Shown one piece after another: positions 37,261-48,431 of a stretch of 64,000 nucleotides of DNA. The DNA is from Malania oleifera (Eukaryota; Streptophyta; Magnoliopsida; Santalales; Ximeniaceae). Made by a program: the position numbers and the translations under genes. The DNA lies in assembly GCF_029873635.1 (NCBI RefSeq), contig NC_080420.1:55513457-55577456 (forward strand), written 5' to 3'. Each line of letters starts with the position of its first letter. The first letter of the stretch is position 1. Below the pieces are notes generated by a model that had not been told where the DNA came from, did no database searches, and worked only from the letters and a program-made list of their open reading frames with translations.

Positions 37261-37270
37261 TGATACCAAT
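37261..37270 (-). other. PBS of element D/F
   Basis: On the minus strand the bases after the LTR end read TTGGTATCA, the initiator-Met tRNA site. Confidence 0.7.
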
Positions 37271-38446
37271 TGTTAGCTTTGGTTCAATCCCAAAAGGGGG
37301 GAGGGTGAATTGGAGATTTAAAAATTTCCTCCTAGGTTCAACTAATCTAACAACATTATTACTCAACCTAGGGGTAGACTAAATGTATATGAAATTGTAG
37401 ATATGATATATTAATCACCTTTCAGTGCATAAAACACAATTCTAGTATTTCCCAATCAATATACAATATATTCAGCAAGAAAAATAAATCAAGTAGAGAG
37501 TAGAAGATAATGTAGGAAATATAAAAGCAACATCGAATATGATATCAGGGTTCGGTCAATACTGCTTACATCCCTGCCTTAGCTTACTAGCATGAGGATT
37601 CCACTATAATGCTCACTTGACGGGTGGAGCGGCACAGATTACAACCAGATCAATTAATGAGGCTGACCTCAACCTACACCTTACCGGGATGGTGCACCTA
37701 GCTTTCCTAACCGGGTCTAAGTTAATCCGGGACTATTCAACAGGATTAGTCTCCCTCTTTAGCCACATGCCTGGAATACAAAGGATATAAAGATTTGCAT
37801 ACAAACAAATGCTTCTTACCTAAGCAGACTATGTACTACAATTCAGTACAATATAATCAATGCACACCAATGATGTAAGAACTATAAGCTCAATGGTGTA
37901 TATGTGCAAACAACATTTAGTATAATGTATAATCTCAAATATGCATAAGAGTGTTCAAACAAGCTATTCTTTGAAACAAGATATACTAAATTTCAATGTC
38001 AGATTAGGGTTTCAAAGATGCTAGCAAAAATATTCAAACAAACTCAAAAATATTTTTCGATGTAGCAAGCACAAGAGTTTTTTGAAATCAAGCTTGTAAA
38101 AATATTTTGCACACAAAAATATTGCTTAAGTAATCTTGCAATATCAATGCAAAGACCCTAAAGCCAATGAGTTTTCCCACACAAGATTTATTTATTCAAA
38201 TTAATGGGAAAAACTCTAGCCTAACTCTCAAGATAAAAATCAATCAACACAAATTTCAAATGAGAGTTAAGGGCTATTTAAAATGGACCACAAATAATTT
38301 AAACACTCTCTCTAAGCTTGAATAATCAAGGAATATGAAGTAGGAGAGTATTTGGGAGTAGTATGACCAAAATAGGATTGGAAAAATTTAGAGAGTTTTT
38401 GCTTAATGATTTTTGCTAATCCACCTTTAATCAGAACAAATGAATG

Positions 38447-38454
38447 TATATATA
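38447..38454 (-). promoter_or_regulatory. TATA box of D/F 5' LTR
   Basis: TATATATA, matching 27415-27422 in the partner LTR. The ggtcgcccgaac-type array lies at 38600-38960. Confidence 0.5.
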
Positions 38455-38588
38455 CAGACAAAGGGGAAAAATTAGCCGTTGGGGACACGTTGGTAATTTT
38501 AAAAAATGTTTTAATTATGCTTAAGAAAATTAACCATGTTTAACTGCTCTTAACCTTGGTAAAAAATAAAGCAACCCAAGAGTTTTGG

Positions 38589-38716
38589 GTGCTCGATCCA
38601 TAGTTTGGTCGCCCGAACAAACACACTCAAAAAAGTTCTTTTTGAAGTTCAGGTGCTCGATCCATAGTTTGGTCGCCCAAACAAACACACTCAAAAAAGT
38701 TCTTTTTGAAGTTCAG
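38589..38716. repeat. 64-bp tandem duplication in the D/F 5' LTR motif array
   Basis: The segment beginning gtgctcgatccatagtttgg is present twice (38589 and 38653), and a third partial start lies at 38717. The partner LTR has one copy (about 27558). The duplication also doubles one ggtcgcc(c)gaac motif. Confidence 0.88.
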
Positions 38717-39068
38717 GTGCTCGAATATGGGCTCGGTTTGCTGAACCAAAGGCGATTTCAAAAGACCACAATTTGGATGCTAGGTCCTGAGTTCAGTTTG
38801 TTGAACACATGTATTCGGTAGCCTGAGGCAAATTTGAACGTGATGTTCGGGCTGTTGAGTTGGTGGGAAAAGTCATAATCAAGGTTCAGTTGCCCGTGAA
38901 TGCTACGATCATTTAGGTTCGGTCACCTGAAGCCTAAGTCAACTTTCTTACTTTTCCACGGTTCGGTCGACTAAGGCAAATATACTTGCCAAGTTTGTTT
39001 GCCCAAAACCTCATGGATTTTGGGCTAAGGTCCTATATTCATGTGCATTTAAGTGTAGGGACCTAACG

Positions 39069-40983
39069 TGTAGTGACTTGAAGAATAATGTTATTCAAAT
39101 AATTAAGAGGGAGAGAAATGGAAGCAGTAACAGAAGGAGGTAGCAAAGTTCGTCGACGACATTGCATTTTGAATATAATAACCCCAAAAATTTTCCAAGC
39201 ACTCGTTGACAAACACAGGGGTTTCGTCGACGAGGGTTCTTCAAGACCTTGTCGATGAGGACCCGTTTTGTCGATGAGAAGATACCGAGAAAGGATTATT
39301 GGGATATCTGAAATTTGTCGATGAGGGGGTAGGTTCATCGATGAACTTTTTATAGGACTCGTCGACGAGGTGACGTGGCTCGTTGACGAATCCCGCAGTA
39401 TAAATAGCCCTAAACTCAGTTAATCGCAGAAAAAACGATGACAAACCTTCTCCTTTCTCTCTCCTATGGCCTCCCCTCCATCTCTCTTCGATTTCGGCCC
39501 TATCAGTTGTTGGATCGACAATCTGAGGCCACCACGATGCTCCTGGCGGAGTTCTTTTTAAGTCTGTTGGTGCGGATCGTCAGTGGGATTGAGTCGAGTT
39601 TCTCCCTAGAATCAGGGTAAGTTCTTTTATTCAGTTTTTGACCTTCTGGTAGTTGTTCAAAATGATGTAGGCTAGGAAATATTGATATTTGGTTATGAAA
39701 AATGTGATTTTCAGGGTGTGGAATAGGAAACCCTGTGGGTGTAGGACCAATATACGATGGGGGCTTTTCAACAGTTTGGTAAGGGAAACATGCTATGCTA
39801 GGAAAACCTAGTATGATTTCAGTATGAAGTTTATGTTTTACCAGATTATTATTCAGAGCAGAAATTTATGCAATTTATTATTGACGTTAAAATATTTTAA
39901 ATTATGGTGTGGCATAAGAGTATGAAAATAGTATAGAAACATGTTTTTACAGCATTTTCAGGAATATGTTTTACAGAATATACAGACAATGAAATGCTTT
40001 TACAGTATCTTTCAGAATACCATGATTTTACAATTTTATAGTACCATAATAGGTAGATTTACAGTGTATCTCAGAGAAATACAGTTGATATAGTTACAGA
40101 ATATTAAAGTATCATGGTAAAATAGTTGGTGTATATAGAAACATATTATATTGTATCATACCTTGATGGATCAGACAGTAGAGCACGATACTGTAGCTAT
40201 AGATATACAGATATTCAATTCAGAGTGCAACCACTTAACTCAGATAGTAAGTGGTATGAGGTCGATCGTGCCTAGTTGTGGACAGGCTCCCCATCAGATA
40301 TGGGTTGAGGAGGGCTGATCTGACCGATGAGTAGAGTGGTTTACCCTGGTCGGCCAGCCATGATAGATCCAGCCTTCGGGCCGCACAACCCTGTCATGAG
40401 GGGTTAAATCATGACATACAACCATCTAGGGAAATATTCTCAGATATTATGGTATTATCAGATTTTTTTCGAAATAGTATTATTATTATGAAAAGTAATT
40501 TCATACAGTTTGACATGTTAAATTATATAGCTAAAGGTTTTATAATATGTTATGTAGTATCAACATTTTCAGTTTTAGTTATTTGTACTACTCTTAACTC
40601 GGATTAATTTTTATAGATCCACATCTTAGTAGCCACACACTAGTGATAGCATGTTTCGTCTTACTGAGCTTTGGCTCATCCTAGTGTTGAATTATTTTTC
40701 AAGTGAGCCAGTTGGGCGAGCCAAGCAGACTCGCAGATAGAGGAGCTATTAGTCTACCCTTTTTGAGGGTGAGTGTTTTTGGGATTCAATTTTGTTAGTC
40801 CTAGTAGTAGTAAGAGTAGTTCTTAAGAGTACAGTGAAATATGTAATATTTGTGTAATATTTAGACACTCTGGTATTGTATTATTATATATGGTTATGTT
40901 TATTTGACTTCCACTTCTCGATGCTTAGGTTGATGGTTGAAAAAAAAAAAAAAAAAAACCCTAGTTAAATAGTAGGTTGTTAC
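39069..40983 (+). mobile_element. Solo gypsy LTR inserted in the D/F 5' LTR
   Basis: It starts TGTAGTGACTTGAAG and ends near GTAGGTTGTTAC. The partner LTR at 27948 reads acctaagggcc without the insert; here acctaa and ttaagggcc flank it, so the TSD is imperfect by a base or two. Content: TCGTCGACGA array (39149-39390), TATAAATA (39399-39406), GGTAAG sites (about 39615, 39778), the GCACGATACTGTAGC core (40182-40196) and the ccagccttcgggccgcac block (about 40370). A near-pure A run of 19 lies at about 40940-40958. It is the same family as 43362-45418 and 56755-58826. Confidence 0.85.
39149..39406 (+). promoter_or_regulatory. TCGTCGACGA array and TATA box (solo LTR 39069)
   Basis: About nine variants of TCGTYGAYGA occur, with perfect palindromes TCGTCGACGA near 39150, 39224 and 39360. 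The last copy lies within 20 bp of TATAAATA (39399-39406). Confidence 0.6.
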
Positions 40984-41220
40984 TTAAGGGCCACTCTAGG
41001 GTCATTTGAGCTTACTTACTCCTACATGCATGATATGCAGTGATTATTATAGACCCATTTGAAATGAAATTATTACAGACCCAATAATATTACAACAAAT
41101 AATAAATGTTTCGGGGTCTTCATATTTATTTAAGTTGTTGCATGCTATCAATGTGATCCAGCTTGGTATGATCCTGCACACAAACTTGAAAGTCATCAAA
41201 TATCAAGAGTATTTGTCATT

Positions 41221-42716
41221 TAGTGAAGTTGTAGATGATTTTGTTTGATTCTCAAATTTTCTCTTAAGATCATAGATTTCTGAATTTTCTTTTTTACCCT
41301 TTTCTTGACGTTGAGACATTTTGCTGATTTGGTTTTCTAGTTCAAATATATATAAATCTTTCTTATTTTCCATAGAAGATTGGGATATTAGATCTTCTGT
41401 TTCTTTCATCACTTTTTCATTCTTATTTTCTAATCTTTTAATTTTTAAATCCTTTTCATTTTCAAAAATATTTTTAGATTCTAATTTTTTTATTACAGTT
41501 TCATTCTTATTTTTCAATGAAGTATATTGTTTAGTAACTTTAACTAAAATCTTATGAGCTTTGAATAATTCACTTTGCAGTTCTTCATAAGATGACATAC
41601 TCTTATCATTGGATTCATTAGATGAATCATCACTATAATCATTAAATAATTTGGATGAGGAGTTTTGTTCTTCATCATCGTACCATGCCATAAAGCAAGC
41701 AACCTCTTGGTCACTTGATTCACTATATGAACTACTTGTACTAATATTATCCCATGTAGTGGCTTTCATTGCCCTTTTATTTTTCTTCTTAGAATTCCTC
41801 TTAAGTTGTGGACAATCCCATTTTATGTGTCCAACTTTCTTGCAATTATAGCATGTAGGAGGTTCTTTCTTTGTTTCTTTCTTATTAGTTTCTTCATCAT
41901 CTGATTTGAGTCTCGGAATTTTCTTTTATTCTTCTTTCTAAGGATTTTTGTAAGTTTCTTGGTTATGAAGGCTAGTTCATCTTATTCATCTTCATCACTA
42001 AAGCTTTCGTTTGAGGCTTTAAATGCAATGGATTCTTGGGCTTTAGATTTTCCACTTCTTTCATTAATTGCCATCTCATAGGTGAGAAGTGATCCTATGA
42101 GTTCATCTAGTGAGGTGTTTTTAAGATTTCTTCCTTCCGTTATAGCAGTGGTTTTTGGTTCTCAAACGGGTGGAAGTCCTCTAAGGATTTTACGTATCAT
42201 CTTATAAGTGGAATAATTTTTCCCTAAGGCGTTTAATAAGTTTATGATATGCGTAAACCTAGTATACATGTTTGTGATGGATTCGTCCAGATTCATCCTA
42301 AAGGCTTCGTATTGTCTAGTCAACATATCAATTCTATTTTCTTTAACATCAACGGTACCTTCATAGGTTACTTCTAGTTTGTCCCATATTTCTTTGACTG
42401 TTTTGCATGCCATGACCCTATTAAATTCATTTATATCAAGGGCACAATATAATGCGTTTATAGCTCTTGAGTTAACTTGCAACATTTTATTATCATTCTC
42501 ATTCATGTCTTTTTCTTCATTGGGTACTTCTTTTCCATCTACAAGTTTGGTAGGGATAAGATCACCATGTGTGACAACCCTCCATACTTTCCAATCCATA
42601 GTTTGAAGGTAGATTCTCATTCTTTGTTTCCAAAATGTATAGTTAAGTCAACAAAAGATAGGAGGCCTAGTTGAGGATTGACCCTCGATAAAGGGAGCTA
42701 TGCCTAGGTGTGCCAT
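41221..42716 (-). pseudogene. gag of copia element C/G (SIRE/Maximus-like)
   Basis: It begins at ATG 42716 (MAHLGIAPF). An in-frame TGA precedes LNYTFWKQ, and the same frame runs to TGA near 42162 through a UBN2 domain (DWKVWRVV, INALYCALD, MACKTVKEIWDKLEVTYEG, LDESITNMYTRF, ILRGLPP). It continues as TSLDELIGSLLTYEM (about 42105-42060). A frame change near 41950 leads to an intact zinc knuckle CYNCKKVGHIKWDC (about 41855-41815), an acidic Ser-rich linker, SYEELQ and a Lys/Glu-rich coiled coil (about 41560-41250). The frame ends only because it runs into the truncated D/F LTR at 41220. Gag is larger and better kept than in D and E, consistent with descent from an autonomous-type element, but pol is not present. 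Confidence 0.85.
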
Positions 42717-42761
42717 TTAGATATTTATATAAATTCTAATTAATATTTGCTATAATCCCTC

Positions 42762-42773
42762 TCTAATACCAAT
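42762..42773 (-). other. PBS of element C/G
   Basis: On the minus strand the LTR end is followed by TTGGTATTAGAG, the initiator-Met tRNA site with one change. Confidence 0.75.
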
Positions 42774-43361
42774 TGAAAAACTAAGGTGTAGTCCCAAGGG
42801 GGGTGAATTGGGTTTATAAAATTTTTCTTTTAATTCCTTTTATAATTTCCCAACTTATTTTATATTTAGCAATCACTCAAGAATAATTAGATATTTAATG
42901 CTTGTATAGGCCAATCAAAAATCACACTCAATTAATGAATTGATTTAATATCAACACAAAGTAATGATTCTTAATGAAAATCAACCAGTTGATTTACCAA
43001 ACACAAATTAATGTATAAACTGCAGCACTGTCAAGATTTGGTGATTAAATAGCAAATTTTGAATATGAATGCTTGCAGAGTTAAGCCATGTATTAATGAA
43101 ATTGGTCTTTCAAGATGATAAGTAATATAACATCCAACACTCTTTCCAAAATTCAGATTTCAAATAAACCTTCAGTTAATACGTTTTGGGTGTTAACCAA
43201 TCAATGTACTCTCTTATGGTTTCCGCAATTTATATTGATCAACCATCATACTTCCTTACGGTTTTCGCAAGTCCCAAAAACAAATTAATCTTTAGTTTAT
43301 TTAAAGTCCAATCTACGTAGTATTTATGATCAAGAAATTTAAATCAACCACGCAGTTAATA

Positions 43362-45418
43362 TGTAACATCCTGCTAAATTAATTGAGATTTCCCCTACTT
43401 TTCTTAATAATAATTACTGTGAAATTCCACTGCTCTGATACCAAATTGTAACGTTCTGCTAATAAATAAAATCTTTTCTCCTATTTTAATATCAAAACAT
43501 TAACCTAAATAGCGGGAAGCCACATACATAAACATAACCACATAAGTTACAATACCAGAGTGTCTAAATATCTCATAAATTATACAAAAATCACTGTTTT
43601 TCTCAAAACTATTCCCTACTGAAGTCGGGGCATACAAAAATACTACCCAAAAATACTACTCACCCTTAACAAGGTAGACTAACAACCCCTATACCTGCGA
43701 GCCTGATCCACTTGCCTAACTGGTTCACCGGAAAAATAATTCAACATTGGGGTCAGTCGACGCTCAGTAAGACGAAACATGTTATTACTAGTGTGTGGCT
43801 ACTGAGTTATATTTCTGTGTAAATAATCTGATTTAAAAATAATATCATGGATAACTGAAATTGTAAATGCTAGTATAAATAACATATATTAAAACTATAT
43901 AAATTTATTTTTCATAATACTACCACTATTTCTAGAAATCTACTTATACTTATTATATCTGAGAAAATTTTCGTGGATGGCTGTATGTCATGATTTAACC
44001 CCTCATGATAGGGTTGTGCTACCCGAAGGAGAGACCTATCTTGGCTGGTTGACCAGGGTAAGTCAACTAAGCTCCGACAGTCTGATCGACCCCCTTAATC
44101 CATATCTGATGGAGAGCTTATCCCGAACTGGGCACGATCGACCTCATACCACTTATTGTTTGAGTAAAGTGGTTACACTCTGAATTGAATGTCTGTAGCT
44201 ACGGTATCGTCCTCTACTGAATCTGATCCATCTAGGTTTGATACTATATAGGTAGCTGATATCTTTAACATACTGTTTTACCATGATCTCTGAATAACCA
44301 TAACCCCATAGAATTTATTTGAAATTCTAAATTAACTAACTGAAAAAATGATTTCTGTATAACTGAACTGTTGTCTGTATAACTAAATATTGGGGCATTA
44401 TGGTACTGAAAAGCTGATTATTCTAAAATTACTGAGAATATATTTTTCAGAGTATAATGTATACTGAAATTCTTTTATTCTATAAGCGTATAAATATCAT
44501 GGTATTTCTATTTATAAACTGTAAACATGGTATTCATGGTTTGTATAAATATGGTACTGTACTCTAATCAACTCAAGCCACACTAATAAATATTATTATA
44601 ACTAGGCTCTGAAAACCGTATATATAATTTGAATAATAATTTGATAATAACCTATATTTTGTACTGAAATCATACCTAGCATAACATGTTTCCCTTACCT
44701 GATTACTGGAAAGCCCTAACTATCCGCAAGGTTTCCCACTCAACTCCCTAAAACCAACATTCACCAGAACAAAACATCATTATTTCTTTGTCTACTTCAT
44801 TTTCTACAACTGCTGGAAAGCTTAATTTCGAATAAAAGACCTTACCTTGAACCTCGGGAGAAAATCAACTCAATCCCACCGACGATCCACCCCAGTAAAC
44901 TTGGAGAGAATTTCACCAGGAGCATCGTGGTGGCCTCAAATCGTCGATTTGACGACTAATAGGGCTGAAATCGAAGAGAGATGGAGGAGAGGCTGTAGAG
45001 AGAGAAGAGAGAGAGAGTTTTTGTTGAAAATCCTGCATAAAAATCTTAGGGTTACACTATTTATACTGCGGCCTTCTTCGACGAGCCACGTCATCTCATC
45101 GACGAGTCTAAGAAGCAATTCATCGATGAACTCTCCCCTTCGTCGAAAAAATTCAGAATCGCCCAAAACATCCTTTCGGTATCTTCTCGTTGATGAAACG
45201 TGCCTTCGTCGATGAGACCCTTTTGTACCCTTTTCGACGAATCCCATGTGTTTGTCGACAAGGCCATGAGAAAATTCCTTGGGTTATTACATCCAAAAGT
45301 GCAATGTTGTCAACAAACGCGAAGCATTCGTCCACGAAGTCGGCTGCCTCCTTCTGTTACTGTTTCCATTTCCCTCCCTCTTTATTATTTAAATACCATT
45401 ATTCTTTAGGTCATTACA
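43362..45418 (-). mobile_element. Solo gypsy LTR inserted in the 5' LTR of C/G
   Basis: It starts TGTAATGACCTAAAG at 45418 (minus) and ends GCAGGATGTTACA at 43362. Perfect 5-bp TSD taata is at 43357-43361 and 45419-45423. The partner LTR at about 21437 reads ttaataagt without an insert. It contains the TCGTCGACGA-type array, TATAAATA, the GACGATACCGTAGCT core (44196-44210) and two GGTAAGG sites (plus ccttacc near 44694 and 44841). Confidence 0.93.
45058..45350 (-). promoter_or_regulatory. TATA box and TCGTCGACGA-type array (solo LTR 43362)
   Basis: TATAAATA in minus sense lies at 45058-45065. About nine TCGTYGAYGA variants follow upstream in that sense (45068-45340). Confidence 0.6.
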
Positions 45419-46943
45419 TAATAAGTGTGCTAAAATTAAAGAGTAAGGGAAAGAGAGTGAGACTGAGTTTTTTATGAGGTTCGACTTATACCCAGTCTAC
45501 GTCCTCACCTTAGGCGACAACCTAAGGATTCCACTGACACGTTCCTTTATGGGCAGAACACACCATTACAATCCCTCCTTCAAAAGGGTGGAGCTCCCTC
45601 TCCAAGAGATACCCCATGCTCAGTTACAACGATCCAATAGCCCTGAACCGTCAAGAAACAAGAAATAAGAAGAACAGTTTATGTACAAGAATCACTCTCA
45701 GATAGAGCAAGTTAGTACAAGGGTAAGCACAAAATATACTTCAACGTAAATCTTAATATAATGAAATTGAAGCTCAATGTAAATATATCACCGGTATAAT
45801 CTTTCTATGATTGAAAAATTTGACTTGACGGTCAATTTTGGTGTGAGGAGTTCAGAAAAAACTCAGTTAAAAGATCAGCAAGATGTGAGCAAGATAGCTT
45901 TTGAGAATTGAGAGCACTTGAGAGTGTGTTGATTGCTGAAAATATTTCTTGGTAATGAAAATATTTTCCTTGGAGGCTATATATAGAGTTTAAAAAGTTA
46001 ATTCCCTATTCCCCAAGTTTACTTGGAGTGTTACTCAAGTTTGCACAAAATTTGGAGCGCAAGAACCCAATTTTTGAAACTTTCCCATTTGTAATTTTTA
46101 AAAGACTCTCGAATGGCAGTCGTCTGTATTAGTTTAATTTTGAAAGTCAATGTACTAGCAGGCTCTGTCCAAACACAGTCAGTCACCTTAGTTGACAAAG
46201 CAAGCGTTTGTCACCATTCTGTCTGCATCGAGCACCCTTCAGTATTTTGGTCATAACTTTTTTTATACAACTCCCAAATTTGACGTTATTGGTATCAACA
46301 GAAAGCTAAGAGAAAATCCCACAACTTTCATGTTGAATACCTTTTAAGATAAGGAGTGTTTTATAGAAAACAATGCTCATCAATGCGGATATAGAAAAAA
46401 TAACAAAATTTTGAAAATCGTGTTTTGGTGCTTTTCATCCCAAAAATAATTTTAACCTTTTTGAATTAACTTTTGGCCTTATAAAAATATTTTCCAAGTA
46501 TTTTAAAAAGTATCTAGATCCAAGTAATTAACCTAAGAGTTTCAATGCATTTATATTGACTTTTACTTGAAGTACTCACATAAAACTTCCTTAAGACTCT
46601 AAATCCTTCAATTCTTGAAGTCTTCATGTGTGTCCTTGATTTGAGTCCATCTTGTCATCAACATTCTTTGAGCTTCCATGATATTTGTCAAACTTTGAGA
46701 TTTCATAGTATTTGTCAAACTTTGAGCTTTGTAACACTTTTTTTCTGAGCTTTGCTTGAATCACTTGTTTGTATGTTTTCATTGTACTCTTGTGATTATT
46801 TGATCTTGAGCTTTACTGAAACTTAAGGTTGAGCTTTAAATACCTGTTACTTGAAGATTAATACTCACAACTCAAACATGATAAATAACATTTTATGTTA
46901 TCATCAAAACAAGATTAGTAAGTCATGTTAGGCCAACAAATAA

Positions 46944-48431
46944 CTTTAATAATTTATGGAAAAGTATATATATAGACAGAGATATGATTTTTATACAGTA
47001 CCATAGTATGAATGTGTCTTTATATATATATATATATATATATATAAAGTTACAGTATAACTGAGATTATATAGAATTTTATACATATATTTTATACAGT
47101 AATATAGTGTTCTATATAGAACTATAGTGTTCCTTAAGGAAGTACAGTACAAACATTTATACAGAGATATATCATTCCCTAAGTGGAACTATAGCGTTTC
47201 TTATGGAACTATAGCATTCCCTAAGTGGAACTACAACACAGATATTTTATATAGAGATACAACATTCCTTATGGAACTACAATATAGTATCTTATATAGA
47301 GTTACAGTGATTTGAAATACAATTTCACAATATAACAATTTTATGCAGAAATGTGTATATGAAATCATATTATGTTATTGTTTAGGAAATCACATTATAT
47401 GGTTTAAGAACCCTGATGGACCATAGCTAGGCACGGTACCGTAGCCCCAAAGTTGTCAGTGTAGTGACACTTGTTTGATAGGGTGTTGGTGGCATAGTCG
47501 ATTCTACCATTGAAGTTTAGAGTTACCCCTGGAGTCCGGACCAGTTGGGTAGGTGAATCATACTTATAGTTACAGATATAGTTATTGATACAGACATAGT
47601 TGATCTAGTCTGGTTAGGCCAACCATGGCAAGGTGCAACCTTTGGGCCCAGAAACTAGATCGTACAGGGTTAATTCATGATGTTATAGTATTATCCATCC
47701 GAGGCAGTTCTTTTATACATATATGCGCATTTATTTGTACAGAGATGCTTATTTTATACAGAGTATGATTTGAGATATATTTTATTTATAGCACAATTTG
47801 AAAGAAAGGTATGTAATATGAAAAGTATTTTTTTATGGGCATGTATATAGTTCTATATGAGTTCACAGAGTAAGAAGAAGATAGACAATGAAAGTGTATT
47901 TGAAACATTAAAACTCATGTTGCCACACATTGATAATAATCTATTATGTCTTACTGAGAGGTATCTCACTCTTATAATTTCATCTTTACAGGAAACCCAG
48001 GTAGATAGGCCTAGAGTTCTTCAGAGCAGAGATTAAGAATACTGTTCAGAGTAAGTAATGTTGAGACACTGTGTTGTACAGGAAAGTATTGTGTATTTTT
48101 GCAAAATGTTTATGGATGGACAGACTTTGGGAAATTATGTATAGTTATGGTGATGAATAGAACTCTGGTATTGCTATTGGATGTGTATGTATATAGATCC
48201 TACTGTTGAGTTTTATGACTGTTGAGGACTGTTGTACCTAGTGCCACTTTAGGCAACACACGCTACTATAGTGCATTTGCTATAGGGATTATGTATAGAA
48301 TTTTACATAGGTTATTGTAGTCTGGTACCAGAGTTGTCATGATGACAGTATTACTCTTGTATCGGAGCAAAATTATTTTATAAATATATATACAGATGGA
48401 AAAAAATTGGTAGAAAATTAGGGCGTTACAT
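46944..48431 (+). mobile_element. Second part of the 3' LTR of gypsy element I
   Basis: This continues the LTR interrupted at 20839, in the same orientation, and ends GGGCGTTACA at 48431. It has an (AT)n tract (about 47022-47045), a local minisatellite built on gttccttatggaacta (47105-47330), and the GCACGGTACCGTAGC core (47431-47445). A degenerate cagcctttgggcc-type block lies near 47635. The TSD of the inserted copia element makes the join secure. Total LTR length is about 2.7 kb, longer than the others because of the repeat expansions. Confidence 0.83.
47105..47330 (+). repeat. Minisatellite in LTR I
   Basis: Imperfect units of about 20-30 bp contain gttccttatggaactaca or gttccctaagtggaacta. 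Each unit is itself a partial inverted repeat (ggaac/gttcc). Confidence 0.7.

Larger units (their letters stand above)
37271..41220 (-). mobile_element. 5' LTR of D/F, truncated at its start and split by a solo gypsy LTR
   Basis: The inner end (tgttagctttgg, 37271) is next to the PBS. The sequence follows the partner LTR 24063-28216 throughout, without the solo LTR at 24927. It has its own insert at 39069-40983 and a 64-bp tandem duplication. The first 40-60 bp of the LTR (minus sense) are missing: at 41220 it joins gag of element C directly. TATA is at 38447-38454. The LTRs of D/F clearly differ at many sites, suggesting an older insertion. Confidence 0.83.
20840..46938 (-). mobile_element. 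Copia element C/G (SIRE/Maximus-like), full span with nested insertions
   Basis: The minus-strand element starts at 46938 (TGTTGGCCTAAC) and ends at 20840 (...TAGTTTTTCA). Both outer flanks carry aataa (20835-20839 and 46939-46943), so these two LTRs delimit one insertion 26 kb apart. Order on the minus strand: 5' LTR, PBS, gag (42716-41221), then foreign elements (24063-41220), 3' noncoding tail, PPT, 3' LTR. No PR, integrase or RT is left: pol was either deleted or never present. The host is the 3' LTR of gypsy element I. The two LTRs look similar but not identical by eye, so the insertion is not recent. The lineage call rests on the gag architecture and long LTRs. Confidence 0.87.
42774..46938 (-). 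mobile_element. 5' LTR of copia element C/G, split by a solo gypsy LTR
   Basis: Net length is about 2.10 kb without the insert. Ends are tgaaaaactaagg (42774) and ggccaaca (46938). It aligns closely with 20840-22973 over its whole length. The outer TSD aataa is at 46939-46943. Confidence 0.88.

Noticed and set aside
38585-38821. 78-codon frame in the D/F LTR
   Set aside because: It is created by the 64-bp duplication; the partner LTR breaks it.
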